From positions 1 through 26,160 of the IMG/VR virus record IMGVR_UViG_3300037261_000006: a stretch of DNA of 26,160 nucleotides, one strand, 5' to 3'. Shown here piece after piece: positions 15,706 to 22,759 of this stretch. The DNA comes from a virus. The position numbers and the translations under genes were made by a program. The notes under the pieces were generated by a model. It did no database searches, had not been told where the DNA came from, and worked only from the letters and a program-made list of their open reading frames with translations. Numbering within the stretch: the stretch's first letter is position 1; the number at the start of each line of letters is the position of its first letter.

Positions 15706-17618
15706 TAGCGCACCCATGATGGTCTGCGACCAGTCGAGCCCATTTGCCGACTGACTGCGAAGTTTTGGAGTTCACGCGCGACGCCCTGCGCCGCTCGCAT
15801 TTGGAAAGTGTTGCCGTCGATATGCAAGTTTACCGGATGGCCGCCGCCGCCCGCGCCCACGAGACCGCCGTCGGCGAAGCGCGCCGGGCGGAAGCTCGAC
15901 ACGTAGCCGCCCATCGAGAAGCCGTTCGCGGCGAGATCGTTGATTGAGTGCATGAAGTCGGTGCCGTAAGCGCGCACTGCCGCCGCCTTCATAACAAATT
16001 CGCCGTTTGAGAGATTGGCGGGGATGCTGTCGGACGTTGCCGAGCCCGGGCCCGTGACGTAGCCGCCGCCCGCGCGATCCTCTTTCGGCGGGAGCGGCCT
16101 ATTGCTCCAATCATAAGCCGCTGCTAGTGCAGCGGTAAGCTTGTGGAAGCCATCGACCACTTCGTCGATTACCGATTTAACTTCACCCGCCGTCTTTTTT
16201 ACGTCGTCCGTGACGGCCTGCGTTCCGCCGAGCGCGACATCATGTGTGACGCGCGAAGCCGTTCCTGAGATTTCGCCTTCCGTCTGTTTGATACCGTGTG
16301 CAGTATCTAGCTGCTGTTGACTGATGGCCTTTGCAAACTTTTCGATGAGGGCTTTAAGGTCCGCCCCCGATGCAGTTTTTATTTTCTCTAGCATGTCGGC
16401 TACTTCGCGCGGTCGCCCGCCGAACATATCGCGTCCGACGGCCTGCTGCTGCGCGCCGGTCATTTGATCGCCAAACTTCCGAATGAAGTCAAAAAATACT
16501 TTGAGGCTATCCGGCACTTCCGGCGTTCCGGTTTTGCTTTCCTGCCCGGCCTTCAATTCGAGGGCCCGCGCAACGGCCTGTGGGGCCGCCCTGAGGGCCT
16601 GCTGTATATTCCCTTGATTGATCGCGGCGAGAATGTTCTGCAAATCTTTGGTATTCGTACTAGCTAATTTGTTGATGGCTTCCGCCGCCGAGTTCTGCGC
16701 TTTCTGTACGCCGAGATCGGCGCGGTCCAGCGCAGTCCCAGCCCCGGCCCTATCCCTGGCTTGTTTTAATTCGGCTTCGCGAACGGCGAGCGCGTCCTTC
16801 TTCTGTCTATCAGCCTGATCCCGCGCATCATTCGTCTCTTTATTCTTCGCATCGGTGATCCGCTGCTTATCGTCTTCAACTTTTTGATATTGCTGTAGGG
16901 TCTCGCGGTTAATTTTCTTTTGCGGGTCTTCCTTTTCGCCAGTTCTCAGTTCGCGAAGCCGAGCCTCGTCAGCGGCGAGAGAAAACTCGGCGCTCTTCAC
17001 GCTCGAAGCATCGTGCTCGGCCTGAGACGAAGCATCAGAGCTTTCTCGCGCGACTTTCTTGTACGCATCGGCGACGGCGAGCGCATCGCTTTCGAGCTTG
17101 TCTTTCCATTCTGCCGATGCAAACTGTGCGCGCTGCATCGCCTCTTCGACGGCAAGGTGGCTCTCTTTGACTTGTATCTGAGCGCCCTCAATCTTTGTCG
17201 CGCTGTTAGTGACTTCCTCTTGTATATTTTCCCACCCTTGCGCAATGCGTTGCGCGCCGCGCTCCATCATGCGCGCGAAGCTCTCAAATTCGATGCCGAC
17301 TTCCTTGAACGCTTGAGAGAGACCTTGCGCCGATCCCGCCGAAACTCCCATGGCGCTGCCGAGTGCTTCGAACGAGATCACAGCATCGGCGGAGCTATCG
17401 ACAAGCTTCGCGAGTGTCGCCACTACGGCGATGATCGCGCCGATGACCGCGAGAGTGCCGCCGCTCATAAGGGAGAAAGCGCCATTCGTCGCCGTCGCGG
17501 CTACTTCGATGGCTTCGAACGCCGCCGCGCCAATGCGGCCAAGCTCTTCTAGAGTAGCCCCGGCTTCGCCAGTTCCCTCGACTACAACTCGCTGTACGAT
17601 GTCGTCTAGGTTGGACAT
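15705..17618 (-). CDS. Tail tape measure protein
   Basis: A 637-residue protein that sets tail length and is ejected during DNA entry. Residues 20-80 include a hydrophobic stretch at about 52-72 (TLAVIGAIIAVVATLAKLV). Residues 120-330 are a long charged helix and coiled-coil region rich in Lys, Glu, Ala and Gln. The C-terminal part carries GGGYVTGPGSATSDSIPANL followed by SNGEFVMKAAAVRAYG, the signature at the end of many tape measure proteins. The length suggests a fairly short tail of roughly 95 nm if the usual 0.15 nm per residue holds. The ATG lies 6 bases after the upstream stop, and GGTGGGG in the end of that gene is the likely ribosome binding site. Confidence 0.93.
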   Translation of the reverse strand: MSNLDDIVQRVVVEGTGEAGATLEELGRIGAAAFEAIEVAATATNGAFSLMSGGTLAVIGAIIAVVATLAKLVDSSADAVISFEALGSAMGVSAGSAQGLSQAFKEVGIEFESFARMMERGAQRIAQGWENIQEEVTNSATKIEGAQIQVKESHLAVEEAMQRAQFASAEWKDKLESDALAVADAYKKVARESSDASSQAEHDASSVKSAEFSLAADEARLRELRTGEKEDPQKKINRETLQQYQKVEDDKQRITDAKNKETNDARDQADRQKKDALAVREAELKQARDRAGAGTALDRADLGVQKAQNSAAEAINKLASTNTKDLQNILAAINQGNIQQALRAAPQAVARALELKAGQESKTGTPEVPDSLKVFFDFIRKFGDQMTGAQQQAVGRDMFGGRPREVADMLEKIKTASGADLKALIEKFAKAISQQQLDTAHGIKQTEGEISGTASRVTHDVALGGTQAVTDDVKKTAGEVKSVIDEVVDGFHKLTAALAAAYDWSNRPLPPKEDRAGGGYVTGPGSATSDSIPANLSNGEFVMKAAAVRAYGTDFMHSINDLAANGFSMGGYVSSFRPARFADGGLVGAGGGGHPVNLHIDGNTFQMRAAQGVARELQNFAVSRQMGSTGRRPSWVR

Positions 17619-17624
17619 GACATG

Positions 17625-18164
17625 TTACCCCACCGCGCGGAAAGCATGATCGAAGAGCGAACGGAAATTCTGCATGACACGAAGTTGAATTTCTCTCAAG
17701 TGCCACTTCGGGGGGATAGTCACGCTTGCGACGCCAAAAAACTTTGGTCGCTTGTCAGACATCGAAAAGAGTAGCGGAGTTCCTTTAGAGCTTTTTCCCG
17801 AGAAGAGTTGATCGCCGTATGATCCGATTGGAACGCGCTCGGCGTCGGTGCCGCTGATACCAATCCACATCAACGGTTTTCCTCTGATTGTGCCGCCCGT
17901 CTCGAAAATTCCTGCGTAGTCGATGTCATGCGTCATGCTGATACGCATATTTTTGATCGAGCCCTCGACTGCGACGTGCAGACCGCCCGTCCACTCTCCG
18001 CCGAAGTTGCCGCCTGCCGCGATGTCTGCCCGCGCTTCGGCTTCGATCATTGACGCGGCCATGTTTGTCGCCGCCGTCAACGCTGCGTCCATTCGGTCGC
18101 CGAGCCCCGCAAGGTTCTGCTTAAATTTTTGTGCAGGGACTTTACTGTCGGTGACTACTCTCAC
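17625..18164 (-). CDS. Minor tail protein between chaperone and tape measure
   Basis: A 179-residue protein from a GTG at 18164, chosen because GGAG lies 8 bases upstream and because the GTGA overlaps the stop of the tail-chaperone extension. A GTG at 18179 is the other option. The sequence has a helical N-terminus (FKQNLAGLGDRMDAALTAA), then HDIDYAGIFETGGTIRGKPL, an LLFSMSDKRPKFFGVASVTI stretch and IPPKWHLREI near the C-terminus. The pattern H-x-I-x-Y-A-x-I-F-E-x-G recalls HK97 gp10-like minor tail proteins. Its position between the chaperone and the tape measure gene supports a tail assembly role. The family match is tentative. Confidence 0.75.
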   Translation of the reverse strand: MRVVTDSKVPAQKFKQNLAGLGDRMDAALTAATNMAASMIEAEARADIAAGGNFGGEWTGGLHVAVEGSIKNMRISMTHDIDYAGIFETGGTIRGKPLMWIGISGTDAERVPIGSYGDQLFSGKSSKGTPLLFSMSDKRPKFFGVASVTIPPKWHLREIQLRVMQNFRSLFDHAFRAVG

Positions 18165-18457
18165 TGGTCCTTCTCCCACTCGTCGATTTGCTTTTTCACT
18201 GCCTTCGCGTCGCCGTTCGTTGCCAGAAACCCGACTGAGAGTTTCGCTGCAAGCTCACGCTCGGCTCGCCGCTCGGCGAGAAACAAGAAAGCATTTATCT
18301 GGCGAGGGGTCAGTTTCCAGATGGTTGCAAGGTCGTGTCCGCGTCCGACGAGTTGTTCGATGCTGGCGGCGAGATCGTAGCCGGTGCCTTTCCAGAGTTT
18401 TCGGATACGGCTAACCGGGCGAGGGCGGCCAGCCGACTGACGAAAGGGCCGAAGCCA
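18161..18457 (-). CDS. Tail assembly chaperone T-like extension, -1 frame, no start codon
   Basis: This open frame runs from just after a TAG at 18460-18458 to a TGA at 18163-18161 and overlaps the chaperone gene in the -1 frame. It encodes TIWKLTPRQINAFLFLAERR followed by a Lys/Glu-rich helix ending EWEKDQ. In the -1 frame there is no ATG, GTG or TTG before the conserved-looking LTPRQI motif, so it cannot start by itself in the usual way. In lambda-like phages the G gene shifts -1 into T to make the longer G-T chaperone that loads the tape measure protein. Place (between tail tube and tape measure), frame and size fit this. The fusion product would be 209 residues. The stop overlaps the GTG of the next gene. 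Confidence 0.82.
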   Translation of the reverse strand, partial: WLRPFRQSAGRPRPVSRIRKLWKGTGYDLAASIEQLVGRGHDLATIWKLTPRQINAFLFLAERRAERELAAKLSVGFLATNGDAKAVKKQIDEWEKDQ

Positions 18458-18789
18458 CTACGGAATGTTAATCTCCCTATCGCTTCGAGGATGTCGAGTT
18501 GTTCCTCGACTGAGAATTGACCGGCGCGCTCTTCTGCTTTTGGATTTCCGCACTCGCGACACGCCGCCGCGATGACTGCTTTAATCCCGTCCGGCGCTGT
18601 AGCCGCCAGCGCCTTGATGTCGATCTTGCCGCCGCCGAACCAATTCCTGCTTTCGGGGAAACGCTGGAATAGGGCAATCACGTCTTCGGATGTGATGCCA
18701 TAGACGCGGAGCATGTGATCGGCGACTGGAACGTCTTCGTAAGATGGCGCGATGTCGAGTAGACCTAAACCTTGTTCGACTTGTGTCAC
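18310..18789 (-). CDS. Tail assembly chaperone (G-like, short form)
   Basis: A 159-residue protein from a GTG at 18789, chosen because AAGGA lies 8 bases upstream; the frame before it reads as Pro/Arg/Lys-rich non-coding sequence. Residues 22-50 (VADHMLRVYGITSEDVIALF) and 90-125 are helical, followed by a low-complexity linker (GKAPATISPPASNNSSDADT) such as ends lambda gpG. It binds the tape measure protein before tail tube polymerisation. It contains two possible slippery sites before the -1 extension: C-CCT-TTC at codons 115-116 and T-GGA-AAG at codons 133-134. Genes in this position almost always encode this role. Confidence 0.82.
   Translation of the reverse strand: MTQVEQGLGLLDIAPSYEDVPVADHMLRVYGITSEDVIALFQRFPESRNWFGGGKIDIKALAATAPDGIKAVIAAACRECGNPKAEERAGQFSVEEQLDILEAIGRLTFRSGFGPFVSRLAALARLAVSENSGKAPATISPPASNNSSDADTTLQPSGN
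18388..18394 (-). promoter_or_regulatory. Candidate -1 frameshift site T-GGA-AAG
   Basis: The minus strand reads T GGA AAG in the chaperone frame (codons Gly133-Lys134) and TGG AAA GGC in the extension frame. It differs in one base from the lambda G-T site G-GGA-AAG. The A-site AAG to AAA slip is perfect, but the P-site Gly tRNA would face a first-base mismatch. It lies at the start of the low-complexity linker, the usual place for the shift. Confidence 0.5.
18442..18448 (-). promoter_or_regulatory. Candidate -1 frameshift site C-CCT-TTC
   Basis: This is the only perfect X-XXY-YYZ heptamer in the zero frame within the stretch where the -1 frame is open (18457-18310). Pro115 and Phe116 tRNAs could both re-pair in the -1 frame (CCC TTT). 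It lies in the last helix of the G-like domain, earlier than is usual. Confidence 0.45.
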
Positions 18790-18808
18790 TGGGGACTTCC
18801 TTTTCGAG

Positions 18809-18964
18809 TTAGGCTCTCCCGGCTGTCGGGACTTCGCCTTGATGTGTGGGCCGAGACGCCACGGGGGGAGTGCTGCCGTCTGGCGAAGCGGACTTCGAGA
18901 CGTAGTTTTTGACCATGGCGTGATCGTTGATCCCAATCGTCGGGGGTCGATCAAGCTCGGCCAC
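18809..18964 (-). CDS. Small hypothetical protein upstream of the tail chaperone
   Basis: A 51-residue polar protein, with LDRPPTIGINDHAMVKNYVS in the first half and a Ser/Pro/Thr-rich second half. The GTG at 18964 lies one base after the upstream stop (TAACGTG), with AAGG six bases before it. This is the same stop-start arrangement as at the holin-like gene. An internal ATG at 18916 lacks a ribosome binding site. No family is recognised. Its position between the tail tube gene and the chaperone suggests a tail-related role, and short size lowers certainty that it is translated. Confidence 0.55.
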   Translation of the reverse strand: MAELDRPPTIGINDHAMVKNYVSKSASPDGSTPPVASRPTHQGEVPTAGRA

Positions 18965-18965
18965 G

Positions 18966-19187
18966 TTACACCTTCGTCGGCAGGCCGACCACGGTCGCCG
19001 GAATTTTGGCAACTTCGACGGCGAGCGCGGCCTCGGCGGCTACAAGATCGGCCTGCGCGGTCTTCAAGTGCTCTTCGGCGCGGGTCTTGCGAAACTTGTC
19101 AACCTCGGCTTCGATTTGTGTGATCTTGTGCGCGATGACTTCCTTGATCGCGGCGACGATGGCCTGTGCTTTGACTGCCTCAGACAT
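18966..19187 (-). CDS. Small helical protein downstream of the tail tube gene
   Basis: A 73-residue protein, almost entirely Ala/Glu/Lys/Val-rich helix (AQAIVAAIKEVIAHKITQIE, then EEHLKTAQADLVAAEAALAV), probably a coiled coil. AAGGA lies 8 bases before the ATG. It follows two hairpins that separate it from the tail tube gene, so its level may be set apart from that of the tube protein. No family is recognised; it could be a tail assembly factor. Confidence 0.7.
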   Translation of the reverse strand: MSEAVKAQAIVAAIKEVIAHKITQIEAEVDKFRKTRAEEHLKTAQADLVAAEAALAVEVAKIPATVVGLPTKV

Positions 19188-19219
19188 GGCGGTGATCCTT
19201 TATTCGGTGTGAGGGGGGT

Positions 19220-19237
19220 ATTCACTGCGCAGTAAAT
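19220..19237 (-). other. Hairpin 2 after the tail tube gene
   Basis: The minus strand reads ATTTACTGCGCAGTGAAT, an inverted repeat complete except for one T-G wobble pair, flanked by GG(C) and (A)CC. It starts 2 bases after the first hairpin. No T-run follows. Confidence 0.6.
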
Positions 19238-19239
19238 GC

Positions 19240-19261
19240 CGGCACTTGCGCGCAAGTGCCG
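19240..19261 (-). other. Perfect 22-bp palindrome after the tail tube gene (hairpin 1)
   Basis: The arms CGGCACTTG and CAAGTGCCG surround CGCG, a perfect palindrome over 22 bases, 13 bases after the tail tube stop. As RNA it gives a very stable hairpin. There is only a short ATTTA after it, so it may act as a weak terminator or a 3' stabiliser of the tail tube message. As DNA it could also be a dimeric protein-binding site. Confidence 0.75.
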
Positions 19262-19274
19262 ACATCTAGTTAGG

Positions 19275-19835
19275 TTACGGCGAGTTCGGGAGCGTCACGA
19301 CGGCGGTGCCGAACGTGCCGGTCGCTTGATCGAAAAGCACATCGCCTTCGAGGTCGATGGTGCCCCAGGTGTTGCCGATAAGCGAGAGAGCTTTGTTCGG
19401 AGAGAGTTTGACGAGCGGGAAGTTCACGGTCCAGTTTGGGCCGATGTCATTCGCGCCGACAAACTTCACCGCCCCATAAACCACAGGGCTCGCGAAAATG
19501 TCGATGGTGTCTGGCGTCGGCGACGGGCCGCCAGTCGGCAGGCCGAGAAGAGCAAAGCCCAGGTTGCGGGCGGTAAACTCTTCGAGCACCATGGTCAGAA
19601 CGCCATTCAATTCGATCACGGCGGTGAAGTCTTTCACCTTCACGCCGGTCATCGAAGAGTAGTGATCGAGTTGTGTGACTTTCGCCTGAAACTCGAACAT
19701 CGGGCAGTTGCCCACGTCTGTGAAAACGCTTTCGCCAAGAAGCTTGACCGAGACCAAGCCTTTGCCGACGTAGTAGTTGCCGATATTGGGGCTCGTCAGC
19801 GAGCCTTCAATCGCGAATTGTCCTGGGCCAGTCAT
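19275..19835 (-). CDS. Major tail tube protein
   Basis: A 186-residue protein that polymerises into the tail tube. It has a beta-rich layout with YVGKGLVSVKLLGESVFTDV at 22-41, CPMFEFQAKVTQLDHYSSMT at 44-63, and a VKVKDFTAVIELNGVLTMVL strand followed by EEFTARNLGFALLG. The Q-L-D-H-Y/F-S-S-x-x-G-x-x-x-K-D pattern followed by EE-x-T-A-x-N is shared by many siphovirus tube proteins. GGGAG lies 8 bases before the ATG. It precedes the small helical gene and chaperone and follows the tail terminator. The two hairpins after it suggest a distinct transcript end. Confidence 0.85.
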   Translation of the reverse strand: MTGPGQFAIEGSLTSPNIGNYYVGKGLVSVKLLGESVFTDVGNCPMFEFQAKVTQLDHYSSMTGVKVKDFTAVIELNGVLTMVLEEFTARNLGFALLGLPTGGPSPTPDTIDIFASPVVYGAVKFVGANDIGPNWTVNFPLVKLSPNKALSLIGNTWGTIDLEGDVLFDQATGTFGTAVVTLPNSP

Positions 19836-19847
19836 GGGTCTCTCCCT

Positions 19848-20357
19848 TTACACGTATTCGAGTTCCTGCGGAAACAACGGGTACACAAACGAAATGCTGA
19901 TCCCGAGTTGACCTTTCATGGTCCGGTTGCGCGCGAGATCGGTCACACACCCGTCGTAAACTACCGTGCCGTTCGAGCCGCAAATATCCGAAAGCGTTTC
20001 ATCGTGATAGACCGCCGTCAGTATCGCAGCCCGCATCAAGTTCAAATCCTCGCCGATGTTTTTGTTGTTCGGTATCCGAACATCAAGCACGGCGTAAATC
20101 TCGGGCGTCATCCGCATCAGCTTCGCGCCCATCGGCAGTTGTCGGCCTGCCACCGCGCGCAGCGTACTCGGGTCGCTCACTTCGTCTGCGTCGAGCAAGA
20201 TGATGCCCGGCACTTTGTCGGCGGGAAGCTCGTTTCGGTTATGGACAAACTTGCCCGTGACCGTGCTCCCGTCGGAGAGCTTGATTGAAAGCGCTGAGAG
20301 TAGCACATCCAATCTCGCCAAAATCTTTGCCCGTCTGTCGTTGACCAAAACTGTCAT
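19848..20357 (-). CDS. Tail terminator/completion-like protein
   Basis: A 169-residue protein. It starts with a helix (RRAKILARLDVLLSALSIKL), followed by VPGIILLDADEVSD, an MTPEIYAVLDVRIPNNKNIG strand region, helix LNLMRAAILTAVYHDETLSD and a C-terminal strand (ISISFVYPLF). A helix-strand order with a minor-tail-U-like middle, ending in a paired beta strand, is typical of tail terminator proteins that cap the tube at the head end. Its place directly upstream of the tube gene is the usual one. It overlaps the gene before it as ATGA. The family match is inferred from place and fold pattern. Confidence 0.75.
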   Translation of the reverse strand: MTVLVNDRRAKILARLDVLLSALSIKLSDGSTVTGKFVHNRNELPADKVPGIILLDADEVSDPSTLRAVAGRQLPMGAKLMRMTPEIYAVLDVRIPNNKNIGEDLNLMRAAILTAVYHDETLSDICGSNGTVVYDGCVTDLARNRTMKGQLGISISFVYPLFPQELEYV

Positions 20358-20722
20358 CGCCGCACCGTACTTTCGAAAGCGACCGTGATGCCAGCCGGTG
20401 CATACTTTTTCACTGGGCTAGTGAAAGGCAGCACTTCGTTTTGTATCGTGCCACCCGGTTGAATGAACGTGACGAGCGTGTCATATTCCTTATCGGGCGG
20501 CTTCGCTTCGATCTCAGGTCCAACTGCCGACAAGATCACCCGTCGGTCGGTCGGGTTCGTCAATTCAGTTTGCGCGTCGCGCGGCATTTCGTCGATGACG
20601 ACTACCCAACAGGGGCGGTCGGTCGGCGTGTCCGTTGTCCGTCGCAGCACCGCTTTCATGCCGAATTTTCTAATCAGCTTGTCGGCGGTAGCTTTGGACT
20701 TCAAGTAGTCGAACCCGGCCAT
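20354..20722 (-). CDS. Head closure/neck-like protein
   Basis: A 122-residue protein. It begins FDYLKSKATADKLIRKFGMK, matching the phage head-closure pattern of a short helix then xLIxxFGxxAxLRR. It continues with beta strands including VILSAVGPEIEA, DTLVTFIQPGG and a C-terminal GITVAFESTVRR. AGGA lies 8 bases before the ATG. In siphoviruses the head closure protein sits between the head-tail adaptor and the tail terminator, as here. It ends in ATGA overlap with the tail terminator. It probably seals the portal and attaches the tail. Confidence 0.75.
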   Translation of the reverse strand: MAGFDYLKSKATADKLIRKFGMKAVLRRTTDTPTDRPCWVVVIDEMPRDAQTELTNPTDRRVILSAVGPEIEAKPPDKEYDTLVTFIQPGGTIQNEVLPFTSPVKKYAPAGITVAFESTVRR

Positions 20723-20741
20723 AATACTTTCCTCACGCGCT

Positions 20742-20761
20742 TTAGCAACAGGGAATTAGCG
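20742..20761. repeat. 20-bp direct repeat, copy 1
   Basis: TTAGCAACAGGGAATTAGCG is identical to 24369-24388, 3.6 kb away, in the same orientation. This copy spans the stop codon of the adaptor gene and the gap before the head-closure gene. No third copy is seen in the window. Confidence 0.8.
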
Positions 20762-21634
20762 GATCACTGTGCGCCCGCCACCCGCGAGCAATAGGCCCGC
20801 TTTTGCCAGCATCCGGTCCACTTGCGGGAATGGCGCAAAGAAACCGATGCCAAGTTTTGTGTCGTATGTGATGCTGTGCTTGATCGGCCCAACGTCATCC
20901 GTGATTGAGGATACAACGCCGCCCGCGCTGACAAGTTCGGGATCATAGTCCGGCTGCAAGATTGTGCCGTTCAAGGCCCGATATGCAAGCTCAGAACACG
21001 CGGCTTTGAGCACGTTCGGAACGCCCATAATCTTATCGCCACTGAGATCGGTCGCGCCTTGACGCGGCCATTCGGTTGACTGTGAAGACGTGGCCGGGGC
21101 CATGAACGGAATTGAGCCGACGCTGAATGGCGAGAAGAACGGGTCAAGAAACTCCATCGTCGGGTCGATGATCGGGTCGCCGAGCCGCTGCACATTCTTG
21201 ATGCCACGATACCGATATTTCTGATCGAGGTAATCAGTCGCCTTCACGATGGCGAACATGATCGGATCGAATGGCGACGCGGCGTACAGATTGCCGCGAC
21301 TGTCGTGGTACGACATAAACTCGGCCACGGTCTCGTAAGCGTTCGCGCCGTGTCGCACAGTGAGCGCCGACGTTGTGGCCGCGTTCGAGCCGGTCTTCCA
21401 TGTGATCGTGCCGGTGCGCGGCCAATTCGCCGCCGAGAGAATACCTGTCCCGACACCGAAGTTTTCAGCGTCGAGCACTTGCTCCACCGTGAAGTCGAGC
21501 GGCGAGGTATTCCAGGCGTCTGTTCCGGCAACCGTGCCAGTGTCGCCGACGAGAATTGCATGGGATGGAGCGGAGGCGATAGTGAACATCGCCGCTGTGC
21601 CGAGATAATTCTGTACGCAAAAGATCGCTGTCAT
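20756..21634 (-). CDS. Head-tail adaptor-like protein with DnaT-like (PF20557-type) domain and extra N-terminus
   Basis: A 292-residue protein. Residues from about 91 onward read LTVRHGANAYETVAEFMSYH, DYLDQKYRYRGIK, EWPRQGATDLSGD and VPNVLKAACSELAYRAL, which is the order seen in the phage 'DnaT-like ssDNA-binding' family (ANSY...YLDxxYRWxGxR...WPRxGxxDxxG...VPxxVxxAxxELAxRAL), usually a head-tail connector. Between about 151 and 188 is an insertion rich in Phe, Pro and Ser. Residues 1-90 are an additional N-terminal domain (AILVGDTGTVAGTDAWNTSP, then WPRTGTITWKTGSNAA) not usual for the family. The place between capsid and closure genes fits an adaptor. It overlaps the upstream gene by 4 bases. 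Confidence 0.75.
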   Translation of the reverse strand: MTAIFCVQNYLGTAAMFTIASAPSHAILVGDTGTVAGTDAWNTSPLDFTVEQVLDAENFGVGTGILSAANWPRTGTITWKTGSNAATTSALTVRHGANAYETVAEFMSYHDSRGNLYAASPFDPIMFAIVKATDYLDQKYRYRGIKNVQRLGDPIIDPTMEFLDPFFSPFSVGSIPFMAPATSSQSTEWPRQGATDLSGDKIMGVPNVLKAACSELAYRALNGTILQPDYDPELVSAGGVVSSITDDVGPIKHSITYDTKLGIGFFAPFPQVDRMLAKAGLLLAGGGRTVIR

Positions 21635-22026
21635 AGCGCGGCCCTCGCAGTGATCGTCGGAAGTTTCAACGTGCTATGCGACACAGTGCCCGCGCTCGCG
21701 ACAAGCGTGAACGTCTCGTCGCCCGGCGTCTTCGATGTAACTTCAAGCGCCGAGCCCTCGACTGCGTACACGCATTTGACGATGTTTGCGTCGGCGGAGC
21801 CGGTGAGCGTGACAAGCAAAGCCGCCAAAGTGGCGGCTAGGTCTGCACCGATTGAAAGATTGACGAGAGTTCCGCCAAGCGTAATCGACTGAGCGGAGTT
21901 CGCCGAGAATGTAATCGAGCCCCAAGCATAAGCCGCAAGGTTAGAGACTGGCGCGGATTGCCGCGCCAGTCGATTGCGCTTACGCGCGAAGTAGCTGCCC
22001 GCTTGCTGTGTCGCTGTCAATCCCAC
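21631..22026 (-). CDS. Small head-region structural protein
   Basis: A 131-residue protein from a GTG at 22026 with AGGAG six bases upstream. After a basic start (ARKRNRLARQS) the rest is beta-type: an ITFSANSAQSITLGGTLVNL strand set, helix ADLAATLAALLVTLTGSADA and KCVYAVEGSALEVTSKTPGD. The order of a Gly-Thr strand, a Leu/Ala helix, SADANIV and LxITSKTPG is common in a group of small phage structural proteins and in tail proteins with a similar fold. It stops in an ATGA overlap with the adaptor gene. It may be a head decoration or neck protein. Confidence 0.7.
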   Translation of the reverse strand: MGLTATQQAGSYFARKRNRLARQSAPVSNLAAYAWGSITFSANSAQSITLGGTLVNLSIGADLAATLAALLVTLTGSADANIVKCVYAVEGSALEVTSKTPGDETFTLVASAGTVSHSTLKLPTITARAAL

Positions 22027-22042
22027 GGGCCGCTCCTATCGG

Positions 22043-22681
22043 TTAAGCCTTTACCGCTGCCGCCGCCATCGCTGCCGCCGCTGCCCTCGGGTCAATTCGG
22101 CCCCGCTGGCGCACGTTGCTCGTATAGCCGAGCGGAGACTTTCGATGTGACAGTACGCGGTCGAGAGTTGAAGCAAACGGAACGCCCGCCGCTTCGTGTC
22201 GCTTGCGCGCTTCGCTTTCGAGGTAATGCTGGATATTTTCAGCCGCCGACATTGGCGGGAATTTTGCGTGGAGCAATAGAAGCGCAGCATCTTTCGCCCT
22301 GACCGCTTTCACAAGATCGGTCTGCCGAGCGTGGATTTCTTTTTGAAGGGCTTCCACGGCGGCGACTTTCTGCGAGAAGTCGTCTTCGAGTTGCGGGCGG
22401 AGAATAGCGCCGTCATTCTCCGCATTATCTGCGGAGATTACAACACCCGTAACCGGGTCAGTCTCTGAGACCGAGCCAGTTTCGTCGGATTGTGCTTGCA
22501 GGGTATCGCGCGCGAAGCCGGGGGCCACGTCGGTGATGTCCGACCGCTTGATGCTTTCGTCTCCGGCAAAGCCCTGCACGACTTTTGTAACCGGAAGCCC
22601 GTCGTCAGTCCAGTGCTCGGGATTGTTCGGATCAAGTTGATTGAGCGCGTCGATGATCGTCTCTTTTGCTACGTTTGCCAT
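22043..22681 (-). CDS. Head-module protein with LDPNNPEHWTDDGLP motif
   Basis: A 212-residue, mainly helical protein. The LDPNNPEHWTDDGLPVTKVV segment (16-35) followed by KRSDITDVAPGFARD is a recurring motif of a phage protein found near capsid genes of alphaproteobacterial phages and is usually left unnamed. Residues 100-160 form a helix with a Lys/Ala pattern (SQKVAAVEALQKEIHARQTD), and the C-terminal end is an Ala-rich stretch. GAGG lies 6 bases before the ATG. It may be an internal head or assembly protein. Nothing in the sequence shows catalytic activity. Confidence 0.75.
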   Translation of the reverse strand: MANVAKETIIDALNQLDPNNPEHWTDDGLPVTKVVQGFAGDESIKRSDITDVAPGFARDTLQAQSDETGSVSETDPVTGVVISADNAENDGAILRPQLEDDFSQKVAAVEALQKEIHARQTDLVKAVRAKDAALLLLHAKFPPMSAAENIQHYLESEARKRHEAAGVPFASTLDRVLSHRKSPLGYTSNVRQRGRIDPRAAAAAMAAAAVKA

Positions 22682-22711
22682 TGTATCCTCTTTGGTTCGG
22701 GTGGGGGACTA

Positions 22712-22755
22712 TCGGGCCCGTGCGCCGCCTTTCGGCTTCACTCACACGGGCCCGA
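22712..22755 (-). other. Long hairpin with nested GAAA tetraloop in the head-gene gap
   Basis: TCGGGCCCGTG (22712-22722) and CACGGGCCCGA (22745-22755) are perfect 11-base arms. Inside the 22-base loop the minus strand has GCC-GAAA-GGC, a small GNRA hairpin. No T-run follows. It lies upstream of the LDPNNPEHW gene and may be an RNA element that protects or separates messages. Confidence 0.65.
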
Positions 22756-22759
22756 CGAT

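Noticed and set aside
19236-20288. 350-codon plus-strand frame
   Set aside because: Antisense to the tail tube and tail terminator genes; His/Arg-rich with no recognisable domain.
20720-20748. Promoter-like TTGCTA and TATTAT 16 bases apart at the first 20-bp repeat copy
   Set aside because: The -10-like box touches the ATG of the head closure gene, so a transcript would start inside the gene. The similarity comes from the repeat and the sequence AGTATTATG.
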